Notes: generated from the letters alone by a model not told the origin. Positions 1-9,773 are shown, counted from the stretch's first letter. The stretch: DNA of 64,000 nucleotides from Flavobacterium cyclinae (GCF_021172145.1 NZ_CP089095.1:1488001-1552000); one strand, 5' to 3'. A program made the numbers and translations.

Positions 1-56
1 GAATTTTACTATGCAAAAGCGAAATTATATAGTATTTCTTGTTTTTGTATAATAAA

Positions 57-84
57 AAAAAAGATGCCAATTGGCATCTTTTAA
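57..84. terminator. Bidirectional intrinsic terminator
   Basis: A perfect palindrome, AAAGATGCC-AATT-GGCATCTTT, is flanked by an A run on the left and a T run on the right. It lies directly after the stop of the minus-strand HIRAN operon and could also end a gene entering from the left. Confidence 0.8.
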
Positions 85-101
85 TATTGATTGCAATAAA
101 A

Positions 102-770
102 TTATATTACTCTTACTGAAAAATATATTTGTTTCATTTTTCCATTTTTTTCAAGATTCGTTACCCTTATGTCAATTTCTTCGTTTTTGACTTTATGAAA
201 AAATAAGTTATGACCTCTTTTAACGTAACCTATACATTCAGAATTTTTGAAAATCTTTACCGCTGATTTATCAACTTGATTTTCTGGCTCAAGTTCAAAT
301 CTTAATTTATCACCTATGTTTACGCAATCTGAATCTAATTTTAAATGGGATAGGGCAGCTATGTCTGAAACAAAATTAACTCCTACACCATTGTGTTTTT
401 TTGGATATTCAGCAAGAAATTCAAAGGTGTCAGTTGCTAACTCTCCTTGTGTAAACCCTAATTCATCAAACCAATCTAGACCTTCAATGTTAGCGTTCCA
501 AAAAGATAAATAATTGTTTCGATCCGCTCTAGTTTTTGGCATCAATCTCAAAGATAAAGCTGTTTTTAGATTGGTACGATATTCTTTGTCAAAGTCTGGA
601 AACTCGGGATAGTTATAAAATCCTTTGTTACTAGCTTTCTTGACTTCATCGGATTGATATTTAAATACAATATCGTCCCCTGATGAATTTTCTCTTGAAA
701 AGACACCTACTAAAAATCGACCATCTCCTTTGCCTGGTCTCCAACTTAAATAGATTTTTTTTAATATCAT
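102..770 (-). CDS. HIRAN-domain protein with HipS-like N-terminal region
   Basis: The 222-aa protein has a C-terminal HIRAN domain (about residues 130-222; LRFELEPENQVDKSAVKIF and IGYVKRG are diagnostic). HIRAN domains are known to bind DNA ends or stalled forks. The N-terminal 125 residues resemble, by eye, the N-subdomain of HipA or stand-alone HipS: a VGVF...FKY strand pair, then RLMPKTRADR, then a DWFDELGFTQGELATD segment where HipA has its D-x-x-x-L-x-x-x-G-x-x-x-G stretch. It starts 1 nt after the stop of the HipA-like kinase, so the two are almost certainly co-translated. The HIRAN call is firm. The HipS-like call is inference from motif order. Confidence 0.75.
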   Translation of the reverse strand: MILKKIYLSWRPGKGDGRFLVGVFSRENSSGDDIVFKYQSDEVKKASNKGFYNYPEFPDFDKEYRTNLKTALSLRLMPKTRADRNNYLSFWNANIEGLDWFDELGFTQGELATDTFEFLAEYPKKHNGVGVNFVSDIAALSHLKLDSDCVNIGDKLRFELEPENQVDKSAVKIFKNSECIGYVKRGHNLFFHKVKNEEIDIRVTNLEKNGKMKQIYFSVRVI

Positions 771-771
771 A

Positions 772-1728
772 TTACAAGAATTCCTGTAAAAGTTTTTTTG
801 TTCTGATTGTTATTAATTTACTTATTAATTCCTTCCTTTTTGGTGAAAGGAAGTATTTTTCATTTGCAAAGATAATACCATTATCTATGTTTAAAACAAT
901 ATCGTTAATTATATTTTCGTTAAAATTTTCATCAACTTTTTTTATAGAATTAATTACTGCATCTGGATAGATTTTTGCTATATGTTTTAGTAATTCTATA
1001 TGTGGCATTGCAGCACCAAACCATTTTAGATGGGATACAGCTTTCTCTCCAAATAAATACTTTTCTAATTTATAATCATCATTTATAAAACTATCTAAAT
1101 TTTCTTCAATAATATTATAAGCTAAACAATTGCCATTATCAAAAAGTGGAGAAAATCGAACAGTTCTAGTAATAATGGGTGAGTTTGTATCTTTTTTTAA
1201 CCCGAAATATTTATTTGGTCTAATTTGTATTTTGATTTCTCTTATAATTGCCCAATTTTGTTGATGTCTGTCCCTATTCCCTATAACTGAATCAAAAACA
1301 AGCATATTTATAAAATCGTTTATAATTAATTTTTCCTCTTCTTTTTTTAATGACTTAAAGAAACTCTCAACTAGTTGAAAAGTATGGTCTGTTCCTCTTT
1401 TTGTTTCAAACTCTGGATAAATTCTTAAAAGGACTTGTTGTCCATGAATTAATTCTTGAGTGAAATCCTCCGTCATTGATTTTGAAAGACATCCGCCGAT
1501 ACCGTCTAAAGTAGCAACTTCATATTTTAGTACATTAAAACCTAACTTATTTCCAACTTCATATGCAATAATTTCATTCCAAAATTCCCATGGATATTTT
1601 TCTTTTGGTTCTTTAAAATAAAACAAATCATAAGTTTCGGGATGTAATACCACTTTTTTAATTCTCTTCCCAATAGGAACGAACCTTTGATCGCCAGAAG
1701 GCCATTGTGATATATCAATTAATCTCAT
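772..1728 (-). CDS. HipA-like (HipT/CtkA-type) serine/threonine kinase
   Basis: The 318-aa protein carries the HipA kinase core without the usual HipA N-subdomain. The catalytic loop is GNRDRHQQNW near residue 180, and the metal-binding motif LFDNGNCLAYN follows near residue 225. HipA-family kinases phosphorylate translation factors such as glutamyl- or tryptophanyl-tRNA synthetase and act as toxins; the target here is unknown. The short length and a separate small HTH gene upstream resemble HipT of tripartite HipBST systems, or Helicobacter CtkA. A 92-nt gap separates it from the HTH gene and may hold its own translation control (hairpin GACTTT-CA-AAAGTC at 1754-1767). Confidence 0.75.
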   Translation of the reverse strand: MRLIDISQWPSGDQRFVPIGKRIKKVVLHPETYDLFYFKEPKEKYPWEFWNEIIAYEVGNKLGFNVLKYEVATLDGIGGCLSKSMTEDFTQELIHGQQVLLRIYPEFETKRGTDHTFQLVESFFKSLKKEEEKLIINDFINMLVFDSVIGNRDRHQQNWAIIREIKIQIRPNKYFGLKKDTNSPIITRTVRFSPLFDNGNCLAYNIIEENLDSFINDDYKLEKYLFGEKAVSHLKWFGAAMPHIELLKHIAKIYPDAVINSIKKVDENFNENIINDIVLNIDNGIIFANEKYFLSPKRKELISKLITIRTKKLLQEFL

Positions 1729-1820
1729 ATATTAAAAGTTCTTGGCTGAGTTTGACTTTCAAAAGTCTTTTATATACATTTTGTATTTTAATAATACCTT
1801 TGAATCTTAGATAAATAAAA

Positions 1821-2060
1821 TTATTCCTTGTCTAAATCAATTTTGAAATCAAATAGCTGGTTTGGTTGTAATTTTAATCCTTTTGATAATTCAAGAATAG
1901 TATTTAAGGTGATATTGATTTCACCCTTTTCAATCTTGCTAATGTTACTATGATCAATATCGCATCTTTGAGCTAATTGTCTGTAGCTTAGATTTTGTTC
2001 AATTCTATGCTTTTCTATAATCTTTCCAAAAAGAATTAAAAATTCATCTTTATCAATCAT
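1821..2060 (-). CDS. XRE-family HTH regulator (HipB-like antitoxin)
   Basis: The 79-aa protein is essentially one helix-turn-helix domain: RIEQNLSYRQLAQRCDIDHSNISKIEKGE spans residues 19-47. It is the first gene of the minus-strand operon ahead of the HipA-like kinase and fits a HipB-type antitoxin and autorepressor. A short inverted repeat TAATG-N7-CATTA (2071-2087) lies 11 bp upstream of the start and is a weak operator candidate. The antitoxin role is inferred from context. Confidence 0.75.
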   Translation of the reverse strand: MIDKDEFLILFGKIIEKHRIEQNLSYRQLAQRCDIDHSNISKIEKGEINITLNTILELSKGLKLQPNQLFDFKIDLDKE

Positions 2061-2160
2061 TACTCATTTTTAATGGCAATTTCATTACATTTTGAAAAAA
2101 TATTGTAGGTTTATAAAACCACATTCAGTTTTTTTACTTATATTTGTTTAATATTTTTAA

Positions 2161-2678
2161 TAAATTTGCGATTCTTCAAAAAAAAAATTGAAGCATTCGC
2201 TTAGAATCTCGTTATCAAAAACTGGTAATTTTTAAACACACGAGATGATAAGTCAGATGCTCACGTCAATACTGGCGTGGGCTCACTTATTCGTGTGTTC
2301 GGTATACCAGTACCTTGATAGCGGATTTGTTGAGTTCCATGCCTTTTTTTTATACCTAAAAGTCACTTCTCAACATTCATTCTTAGCACTGCTTTTTTTA
2401 CAAAGTTTCGCAAATAACTCATTTAACATTTTAATTAGTTTGGAAGGGCACTGCCTGCGCTGTACTATTTTAAGCAACGGCAGTTTCACTTTTCAACTTA
2501 GAAACCTTAAAAAAAATGCCTATGATGTAAAACAAAATAGTATGTCAAATGATTACATGAATTCAAACATGATAATCAATGCCTTCGTGGCTAACAAAAA
2601 AGTCCCCTGAACCGTCGGCAAACAAGCTAGAGGACTAAAGCAAACAAAACCAATGTTTCATTTAACCAACACAAAAGT
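2161..2678 (+). ncRNA. Long structured 5' leader RNA of the SusC operon
   Basis: A -7-like box TAAATTTG (2161-2168) predicts a transcript start near 2175 and a leader of about 500 nt. The first hairpin stacks three helices: 2235-2243 with 2291-2299 (9 bp), 2248-2253 with 2285-2290 (6 bp), and 2259-2265 with 2276-2282 (7 bp, one G-U). Its loop TACTGG (2270-2275) is complementary to CCAGTA (2307-2312), a possible pseudoknot. The same downstream strand (2305-2311) also pairs with ACTGGTA (2221-2227). CCATGCC (2337-2343), followed by T8, can pair with 2274-2280 in competition with the hairpin. Further hairpins are 2450-2455/2479-2484 and 2601-2605/2632-2636. No credible gene lies here. I do not recognise the RNA family. 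Confidence 0.6.
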
Positions 2679-5600
2679 ATGAATAAAAATGCATTCTTTA
2701 GGTATTGGGCATCACAACTATTGCCCAAACTTATTCTCTCACTAGCTGTCTTTTCAACAGCTATACTACAAGCACAAAATACGGTTGTCAAAGGAACTGT
2801 TTCCGATAACGTGGGTACGCTTTCGGGTGTTACCGTTGTTATCAAAGGAACCACAACTGGAACGTTAACCGATATTGGTGGTAACTTTCAAATTACTGCT
2901 CAACCCAGTGATGTCTTAGTGTTTTCCTATTTAGGATATCAAACACAAGAAGTACCAATTAACAACAGGACTATAATTAAAATTAATCTACAAGAAGACA
3001 CAACAACACTTAAAGAAGTGATTGTAAATGCAGGTTATTATACTGTAAAAGACAAGGAGCGTACAGGTAGTATTGTAACTGTAAAAGCTGCAGCTATTGA
3101 ACAACAACCCGTAACCAATGTTTTGGCTACATTGCAAGGACGAATGGCTGGGGTAAATATTACGCAGGCTACGGGTGTTCCAGGAGGTGGATTTAATATA
3201 CAAATTCGTGGAGTGAATAGTATTCGAACCGAAGGCAATCAGCCGTTGTATTTGGTTGATGGTATGCCATTTTCATCGGAGAGTTTGGGAAATGCTGCTA
3301 TATCAGGTTCTATTATGGGAGGAGTTTTAAATCCTTTGAATGCTATTAATCCTTCCGATATTGAAAGCGTTGAAGTATTAAAAGATGCTGATGCTACTGC
3401 TATTTATGGTTCTAGAGGAGCTAATGGAGTAGTACTGATTACCACTAAGAAAGGAAAAAAAGGCAAGACACAATTTACTATTGACACTTATACTGGGGCT
3501 GGTACAATCAGCCGAAGACTGGATTTATTGAATACTCCGCAATATTTAGCCATGCGTGAAGAAGCCTTTGCTAATGATGGCATAAGTAGTTATCCGTTTT
3601 GGGCGTATGATATTAATGGTACTTGGGATCCTAACCGTTATACTGATTGGCAAAAAGAATTGATAGGAGTAACAGCTCTAACGAGAAATATTTCGTTAGG
3701 TGTTTCAGGAGGAACAGGAAATACTCAGTTTATGGTAAGAGGGACACACTTTAATGAGACCACGGTATTTCCAGGTGATTTTAGTTATGGTAAAAGTGCC
3801 GTTCATTTCAATATTGCCCATCAGTCTGATAACCAAAAGTTTCAAATGAATATGTCGGGTAATTATGTTGCGGATAAAAACAACTTGTTTAGTACCGATT
3901 TGACTCGATTGGCAACAACTTTAGCCCCCAACGCACCTGCTTTATATGATGCTGATGGGAATTTGAATTGGGAAAACGGCACTTGGGATAATCCTTTGAG
4001 TTTGTTGAATGGAAGATATTTAACAACTACTAAAGGTTTAACCGTTGGAAGTACCCTTTCTTATGCTATACTTCACGATTTAGAATTGAAATCATCTTTT
4101 GGTTATAGTGATACCCGAGTAGCAGAGTCTAGTACAAGTCCGTCGACTATTTATAATCCCGCTTATGGATTAACCAGTGCTATTTCGTCTACCATGGTTA
4201 ATCAATCTCAACAGAATTCTTGGAGTATAGAACCCCAAATACATTGGCAAAAGACCTTAGGTAATGGGAAAGTTAGTATGTTGCTTGGGAGTACTTTTCA
4301 AGAGCGAAGTGCGACTCAGTTAGCGGTTTATGGTGCAGGATTTTCGAGTAATGCTTTGTTAGACAATTTGTCGGCTGCTTCATTTACTCAAATCATGAAC
4401 GATTCCGAAATCAATTACCGTTATATGGCATTGTTTGGTCGTTTGAATTATAGCTTACAAGACAAATATTTTTTGAATTTAACTGGACGTAGAGATGGTT
4501 CAAGCCGTTTTGGACCTGGTAACCGTTTTGCTACATTTGGAGCTGTAGGTGCTGCTTGGTTGTTTAGTAAAACCAACTTTTTTGAAAACCAACTTCCGTT
4601 TATAAGTTTTGGAAAATTACGAGCTAGTTACGGTACTACGGGCAGTGATCAAATAGGGGATTATCAGTTTTTAAATACCTACACACCAAGTGGTATTGGT
4701 TATAATGGTGTTATAGGTTTGGTACCTGACCGTTTGTTTAATCCTGATTTTAGTTGGGAAGTAAATAAAAAATTTGAAGTAGCATTAGAAACTGGATTTT
4801 TAAATGACGCTATTTTTATAACTGCAGCTTATTTTAAAAATCGTTCTTCGAATCAGTTAGTTGGAATTCCTTTACCCGGTACAACAGGTTTTAATTCCAT
4901 GCAAGCTAATTTAGATGCCACTGTCGAAAATAGAGGTTTAGAGTTGACTTTTCGAAGTGTAAATTTTTCAAAGAAAGATTTCAATTGGACTACATCTGTC
5001 AATTTAACATTACCTAAGAATGAGTTGATAGCTTTTCCCGATTTAGAGGGTTCGGTATATGCGAATCAATATGTTATTGGTCAGCCTCTAGGAATTTATA
5101 AGGTCTATGAATTTGCTGGGGTTAACCCAACTACTGGAATTTATGAATTTACAGATTTTAATGGTGATGGATTATTGACTGATTTAGAAGATCGTCAAAA
5201 GATTGTAGATACCTCACCCGATTATTTTGGAGGATTGCAAAACAATGTGCGTTATAAAAATTGGGAACTGGATTTTCTATTTCAGTTTGTAAAACAGATT
5301 GGGGTTAACAGCAATGCAATTTCTGCTTTACCAGGGTCTTCAAGTAATATGCCTAACTCTGTATTGAATCATTGGCAACAAGTAGGCGATACAGGACCCA
5401 CACAACTCTACACGGCTGGTTTTAATGGTGCGGCTGTAAATGCTTTTTATTCTTATTATACACGAAGTGATGCGGCTTATAGTGATGCTTCTTATGTACG
5501 TTTGAAAAATCTATCCTTTTCGTATACATTGCCAAATTCTATTTTGAAAAATTTTAAATGTAAACTTTACTTTCAAGGACAGAATTTATTGACTTTCACA

Positions 5601-5690
5601 CGATTTAACGGAGCAGACCCTGAAAATCAATCTAGAGGTCAGTTACCTACATTACGTGTATTGACTTTAGGGATGCAATTGACTTTTTAA
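2679..5690 (+). CDS. SusC/RagA-type TonB-dependent outer-membrane transporter
   Basis: The 1003-aa protein has a signal peptide (to about residue 33, ending LQAQ). A carboxypeptidase-regulatory-like domain follows (VVKGTVSDNVGTLSGVTVVIKGTTTGT, FSYLGYQTQEV). The plug carries the SusC signature NAGYYTVKDKERTGS...DADATAIYGSRGANGVVLITTKKGKKG (about 115-265), then a 22-strand barrel. It imports a ligand handed over by the SusD lipoprotein encoded 17 nt downstream. The downstream S9 peptidase suggests a peptide ligand rather than glycan, because no glycoside hydrolase is nearby. A long structured leader precedes it. Confidence 0.93.
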   Translation: MNKNAFFRYWASQLLPKLILSLAVFSTAILQAQNTVVKGTVSDNVGTLSGVTVVIKGTTTGTLTDIGGNFQITAQPSDVLVFSYLGYQTQEVPINNRTIIKINLQEDTTTLKEVIVNAGYYTVKDKERTGSIVTVKAAAIEQQPVTNVLATLQGRMAGVNITQATGVPGGGFNIQIRGVNSIRTEGNQPLYLVDGMPFSSESLGNAAISGSIMGGVLNPLNAINPSDIESVEVLKDADATAIYGSRGANGVVLITTKKGKKGKTQFTIDTYTGAGTISRRLDLLNTPQYLAMREEAFANDGISSYPFWAYDINGTWDPNRYTDWQKELIGVTALTRNISLGVSGGTGNTQFMVRGTHFNETTVFPGDFSYGKSAVHFNIAHQSDNQKFQMNMSGNYVADKNNLFSTDLTRLATTLAPNAPALYDADGNLNWENGTWDNPLSLLNGRYLTTTKGLTVGSTLSYAILHDLELKSSFGYSDTRVAESSTSPSTIYNPAYGLTSAISSTMVNQSQQNSWSIEPQIHWQKTLGNGKVSMLLGSTFQERSATQLAVYGAGFSSNALLDNLSAASFTQIMNDSEINYRYMALFGRLNYSLQDKYFLNLTGRRDGSSRFGPGNRFATFGAVGAAWLFSKTNFFENQLPFISFGKLRASYGTTGSDQIGDYQFLNTYTPSGIGYNGVIGLVPDRLFNPDFSWEVNKKFEVALETGFLNDAIFITAAYFKNRSSNQLVGIPLPGTTGFNSMQANLDATVENRGLELTFRSVNFSKKDFNWTTSVNLTLPKNELIAFPDLEGSVYANQYVIGQPLGIYKVYEFAGVNPTTGIYEFTDFNGDGLLTDLEDRQKIVDTSPDYFGGLQNNVRYKNWELDFLFQFVKQIGVNSNAISALPGSSSNMPNSVLNHWQQVGDTGPTQLYTAGFNGAAVNAFYSYYTRSDAAYSDASYVRLKNLSFSYTLPNSILKNFKCKLYFQGQNLLTFTRFNGADPENQSRGQLPTLRVLTLGMQLTF

Positions 5691-5707
5691 TTTTAAAAAA
5701 AACAATT

Positions 5708-7099
5708 ATGAAAATAGTTATTCAAAATAAACTATCCTTTTGGATTTGTTTCCTTTTTATAGGATTTGCTTCGCAAAGTTGTGAAGAATTTGTAGCTGTA
5801 GATTTGCCTTCAAATCAATTGACGGGACCTATAGTTTTTGAAGATGAAGCTACTGCTGATGCAGCCTTGATTCACATTTACACCAAGTTGCGAAGTGAGC
5901 AGTTAGTTACGGGAACGTCTAATGGATTAAGTTGTTTACTAGGGAATTATGCTGATGAATTGGATTATTATGGAATAGGAGGTTTGCCCGCATTTGAGTT
6001 TTATCAGAATAATTTACTTCCTTCTAATTCAACAGTAACGCTCACATGGAATGCTACCTATAATTTGATTTATGCAACTAATTCTATTATTGAAGGAGTT
6101 TCTAATTCAACAGGAATTAGTTTGAATTCTAAGGAGCGTTTATTAGGAGAGGCCTATTTTATTAGGGCTTATTTGCATTTTTATTTAGTTAATTTATATG
6201 GTGAGATACCTTATGTTATAACAACTGATTATCAAGTAAATAGTAATATAGAAAAATTAGCTGTAATGGATGTTTATGCTGCTTTGACTACTGATTTGCA
6301 ACAGGCTGTGACTTTGTTACCAGAATCCTATTTTGTACCTGAGCGAATTAGACCTAACAGAAGTGTAGCTTACGCTTTGTTATCGCGAATAAAACTTTAC
6401 AGTGAGAATTGGTCACAAGCAGTTTTGTATGCAGATGAGGTTTTAAATAATACTTCGCTTTACACAATTGAAACCGATTTGAATTCTGTTTTCTTAAAGA
6501 ATTGTGCAGGGACTTTGTGGCAGTTATTGCCCCAATTTTCAGGTTCCAACACTTTAGAAGCACAAACATTTATATTTAGTAGTGGTCCGCCACCTTCTTT
6601 TGCGTTGACCTCATCATTACTTGCATCGTTTGAAACAGGAGATTTGCGTCGTGCGAATTGGATTGGAACGGTTACCGATGGTGCAAATAGTTGGTATTAT
6701 GCTAATAAATACAAAGAACAAGGCAATACAGGATCTTCTGTTGAATACTCAATTTTATTTCGAATAGAGGAGCTTTATTTAATTCGTGCCGAAGCTAAAG
6801 CGCAATTGGGTGATTTAGTAGGAGCGCAGGATGATTTGAATGTGATACGAAATAGAGCAGGACTACCTAACACAACAGCTGTTAGTCAAGCAACTTTATT
6901 GAATGCAATTTTGGAAGAGCGAAATAGAGAATTTTTTACCGAGTTAGGACATCGTTGGTTTGATTTGAAACGTACTGGATTTGCATCTAGTGTTTTGAGT
7001 GTTAAACCGGGTTGGGATGCAAAAGATTTACTTTGGCCTTTACCCGCTTCAGAACTACTATTAAATTCTAATTTATTACCACAGAATCCAGGTTATTAA
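5708..7099 (+). CDS. SusD/RagB-like nutrient-binding lipoprotein
   Basis: The 463-aa protein starts with a lipoprotein signal (FIGFASQSC, lipidated Cys25) and shows the SusD pattern: an N-terminal TPR-like region (KERLLGEAYFIRAYLHFYLVNLYGEIPYV, about residues 140-168) and a C-terminal segment (LYLIRAEAKAQLGD...ILEERNREFFTELGHRWFDLKRTG, about 355-430). It sits 17 nt after susC and forms the lid of the SusCD pair on the cell surface. Substrate is unknown; the peptidase next door favours peptides. Confidence 0.93.
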   Translation: MKIVIQNKLSFWICFLFIGFASQSCEEFVAVDLPSNQLTGPIVFEDEATADAALIHIYTKLRSEQLVTGTSNGLSCLLGNYADELDYYGIGGLPAFEFYQNNLLPSNSTVTLTWNATYNLIYATNSIIEGVSNSTGISLNSKERLLGEAYFIRAYLHFYLVNLYGEIPYVITTDYQVNSNIEKLAVMDVYAALTTDLQQAVTLLPESYFVPERIRPNRSVAYALLSRIKLYSENWSQAVLYADEVLNNTSLYTIETDLNSVFLKNCAGTLWQLLPQFSGSNTLEAQTFIFSSGPPPSFALTSSLLASFETGDLRRANWIGTVTDGANSWYYANKYKEQGNTGSSVEYSILFRIEELYLIRAEAKAQLGDLVGAQDDLNVIRNRAGLPNTTAVSQATLLNAILEERNREFFTELGHRWFDLKRTGFASSVLSVKPGWDAKDLLWPLPASELLLNSNLLPQNPGY

Positions 7100-7123
7100 T
7101 GCAGTTGCTACCTTAGATAATTG

Positions 7124-7166
7124 AGGGGGGCTGGTATGTAAAAGGTAAAAAGGGGTGGGTTAGGGG
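7124..7166 (+). other. G-rich tract between susD and the S9 peptidase gene
   Basis: The 85-nt intercistronic gap holds one G6 run (7125-7130) and then G4, G3 and G4 runs within 15 nt (7152-7166), striking in an AT-rich genome. It could fold as a quadruplex or slow RNA decay or translation. Nothing shows a function directly. Confidence 0.4.
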
Positions 7167-7184
7167 AATTTTAAAATAATTATT

Positions 7185-9773
7185 ATGCGGTATTTTATAT
7201 TATTATTTTTTATGTTGATAACGACCGTATTTTCGCAGCATAAAAAACAATTAACAGAAACGGATTATAGTTTGTGGAGTAAGTTTAATCAAACTTTAAT
7301 GAGTTTAGATGGTCGTTGGGTAAGTTATGGGTTGGAGTATGAAAAAGCCGATACTCTTTTTTTAAAAAATACTACTTTCAAAAAATCGTTTTGTTTTCCA
7401 AAGGCAAATTGGGCTACTTTTTCATCAAAAAGTGATTGGTTTTCCTATTATAAAAAGGATAGTTTGTACTTGTTTGATTTAAAACAGGAACGAAAGCTAT
7501 TTATAGATAAAATGATTGTTGATTATTTGTATTCGGGTGATGGTTCTTATTTGTTAGTTTTTAAAAAAGAAGAAGCGACTATTAATTTGCGGATATTAAA
7601 CTTGAAAAACCAAAGTTCGGTTTTCATTCATGATATAGTTTCTTATAAAGTAAGTCCCGATGCCAAACGCATTGCTCTAGTTACTAAAGAAGGCTCATCA
7701 CAAAGCGTTAAAGTTGTTGCATTGAAATCAACCCTTGCTGAGGTAATAGTTGTAAAGGATTCTTCTTACTTATATAGTTTTCTCACTTGGGATGTTTCAG
7801 GAACTCGCTTGGCTTTTTTTAAATTTGAACGAAATCTATCTAATGACTTGAAAAAACCTGTTGCGATTTGTTGGAGTACAGGATTCGATAAAAAGGTTAA
7901 TAAATTTACTTTAGAAGCTTCGGAGACTTTACTACCTAAAGGTTATGATTTGACCACTATAAATTTGTATTTACCAGAACAAAGTGATGCAGTATTGTTT
8001 ACTTTACAGCAACCACTGGAAAATTTAGCAGCTGTATCCAATCAGGAGGTTCAAATATGGAAGTCGGGAGATTTGACAATTCCGCCAAAAAGTAATAATG
8101 ATGCTTATTATCGTTCGTTGAAGTGGTACAAATGGGATATCTTAGCGAATAGGGTATATTCAGTTGAAGATTCTGCACATCCCAATTCTATATTGACTGG
8201 TGATACAAAACATGCTTTGGTATACCATCCTGATGAGTTGGCACCCATTTATAAATGTAGTAATGAGTTGGTGGCACTATATGTAAAAAATATAGCTACT
8301 GGAGAGAAAGATTTATTATCTGACCGTCAGACCACATTAGAAAATCAGGTTCTTATTTCACCTACGGGAAAATACATTACTTATTTTAAAGACAAAGCTT
8401 GGTGGATTTATGATATTTATAAAAAAACACATTTGTGTTTAACATGTAATTTATCTTACCCTGTTCATCAAATTACCTATGATCGTGCTGGGCAGTTTCC
8501 TCCAACATATAGGACATCGTGGACAATGGATGGTTCTAAAGTTATTATACATGACCAATATGATGTTTGGTTTATAGCGCCAAATGGTACTTCCAAGAAG
8601 CGTTTGACAAATGGTGCAGTTACAAAAACTATTTATCGCGTTTATGAGCCGTATTCACCTGCTTCACCTAATTACTATTCTTTTGGGTTTTTGTCAATAG
8701 TTCATGACCTTAAGCGTCCACTTTTATTACAAACTGTAGACGAAGAAACCTTTGCACAAGGTTTTGTCTTATTGTATCCGAACGGTGTTATTAAAACATT
8801 GTTTAAACGAGAGAGTAAATTTCATTTAGTATCAACAACAAAGGATTTTACATCTTTTTTGTTTTTAGAGCAAAATTTCATTTTACCACCAAGGTTGTTT
8901 GTTGTGAATAGTGATGGAAGTGAACAATTAATACATCAATCGAATACACAACAAGAGACATTTGAATGGGGTAAATCAAGATTAGTAACCTATACCAATT
9001 CAAAAGAAAAACCATTGAAAGGAGCTTTGTTTTATCCTGAAAATTATGATGCCGAAAAAAAATATCCTTTGTTGGTAGTCATATATGAGAAAAAATCGAA
9101 AGAGGTTTTTGATTATTCATACCCGACGGTTTTAAGTGATTGGGGTTTTACTATTTCTAATTACGTAAGTTCGGGCTATTTTGTATTATTACCAGATATA
9201 GCTTATGGGTTAAATTCACCTGGTGATGATGCATTGGATTGTGTTAGTGCTGCTGTTAATTCTGTTGTACAACAATATCCTATAGCTTCTGATGCTATAG
9301 CATTGCTAGGTCATTCTTTTGGGGGATATGAAACGGCTTACATTATGGGAAAATCGAAACTTTTTAAAACAGCAATTATAGGTGCTCCTCTTATTGATTT
9401 GCTCGATCATTATTTGACAATTGATGGTCATGGAAAATCTAATATGTGGCGTTTTGAGCATGATCAAATGCGAATGCCTATACCTTTTTATAGTAATGAA
9501 TTTGAAAGGAATTCGCCTTTAAAAAATGTGCAGCATATTTCTTCTCCCATTCTAACATGGACGGGTAGTGGTGATTTACAATTGGATTGGAAAAATGGAA
9601 TGAAATTGCATAATGCATTATGGCGTTTGGATAAAAAGAGTACTTTACTACTATATCCGGATGAAGGTCATGTATTAGCGGATAAAAAGAATCAAGAAGA
9701 TTTGTCAAATAAAGTCAAGGATTGGCTGGATTATTATTTGAAAGGTAAAAGTAAAGCGAGCTGGATGGAGTAG
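7185..9773 (+). CDS. Prolyl-oligopeptidase family (S9) serine peptidase, exported
   Basis: The 862-aa protein has a signal peptide (LLFFMLITTVFSQ), a long beta-propeller-like region (about 30-600) and a C-terminal alpha/beta-hydrolase domain. The nucleophile elbow GHSFGG is at about residue 709-714; TGSGDLQLDW gives the likely Asp region and PDEGHVL the catalytic His near 825. S9 enzymes cleave short peptides. Being third in the SusCD operon, it probably trims peptides in the periplasm or at the surface before or after uptake. The start after the G-rich spacer is the only one with a signal peptide. Confidence 0.85.
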   Translation: MRYFILLFFMLITTVFSQHKKQLTETDYSLWSKFNQTLMSLDGRWVSYGLEYEKADTLFLKNTTFKKSFCFPKANWATFSSKSDWFSYYKKDSLYLFDLKQERKLFIDKMIVDYLYSGDGSYLLVFKKEEATINLRILNLKNQSSVFIHDIVSYKVSPDAKRIALVTKEGSSQSVKVVALKSTLAEVIVVKDSSYLYSFLTWDVSGTRLAFFKFERNLSNDLKKPVAICWSTGFDKKVNKFTLEASETLLPKGYDLTTINLYLPEQSDAVLFTLQQPLENLAAVSNQEVQIWKSGDLTIPPKSNNDAYYRSLKWYKWDILANRVYSVEDSAHPNSILTGDTKHALVYHPDELAPIYKCSNELVALYVKNIATGEKDLLSDRQTTLENQVLISPTGKYITYFKDKAWWIYDIYKKTHLCLTCNLSYPVHQITYDRAGQFPPTYRTSWTMDGSKVIIHDQYDVWFIAPNGTSKKRLTNGAVTKTIYRVYEPYSPASPNYYSFGFLSIVHDLKRPLLLQTVDEETFAQGFVLLYPNGVIKTLFKRESKFHLVSTTKDFTSFLFLEQNFILPPRLFVVNSDGSEQLIHQSNTQQETFEWGKSRLVTYTNSKEKPLKGALFYPENYDAEKKYPLLVVIYEKKSKEVFDYSYPTVLSDWGFTISNYVSSGYFVLLPDIAYGLNSPGDDALDCVSAAVNSVVQQYPIASDAIALLGHSFGGYETAYIMGKSKLFKTAIIGAPLIDLLDHYLTIDGHGKSNMWRFEHDQMRMPIPFYSNEFERNSPLKNVQHISSPILTWTGSGDLQLDWKNGMKLHNALWRLDKKSTLLLYPDEGHVLADKKNQEDLSNKVKDWLDYYLKGKSKASWME

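Noticed and set aside
2245..2610. 121-codon open frame upstream of susC
   Set aside because: It covers the hairpins of the leader, has no family features, and its translation looks like random hydrophobic text; the RNA structure explains the conservation-like features better.
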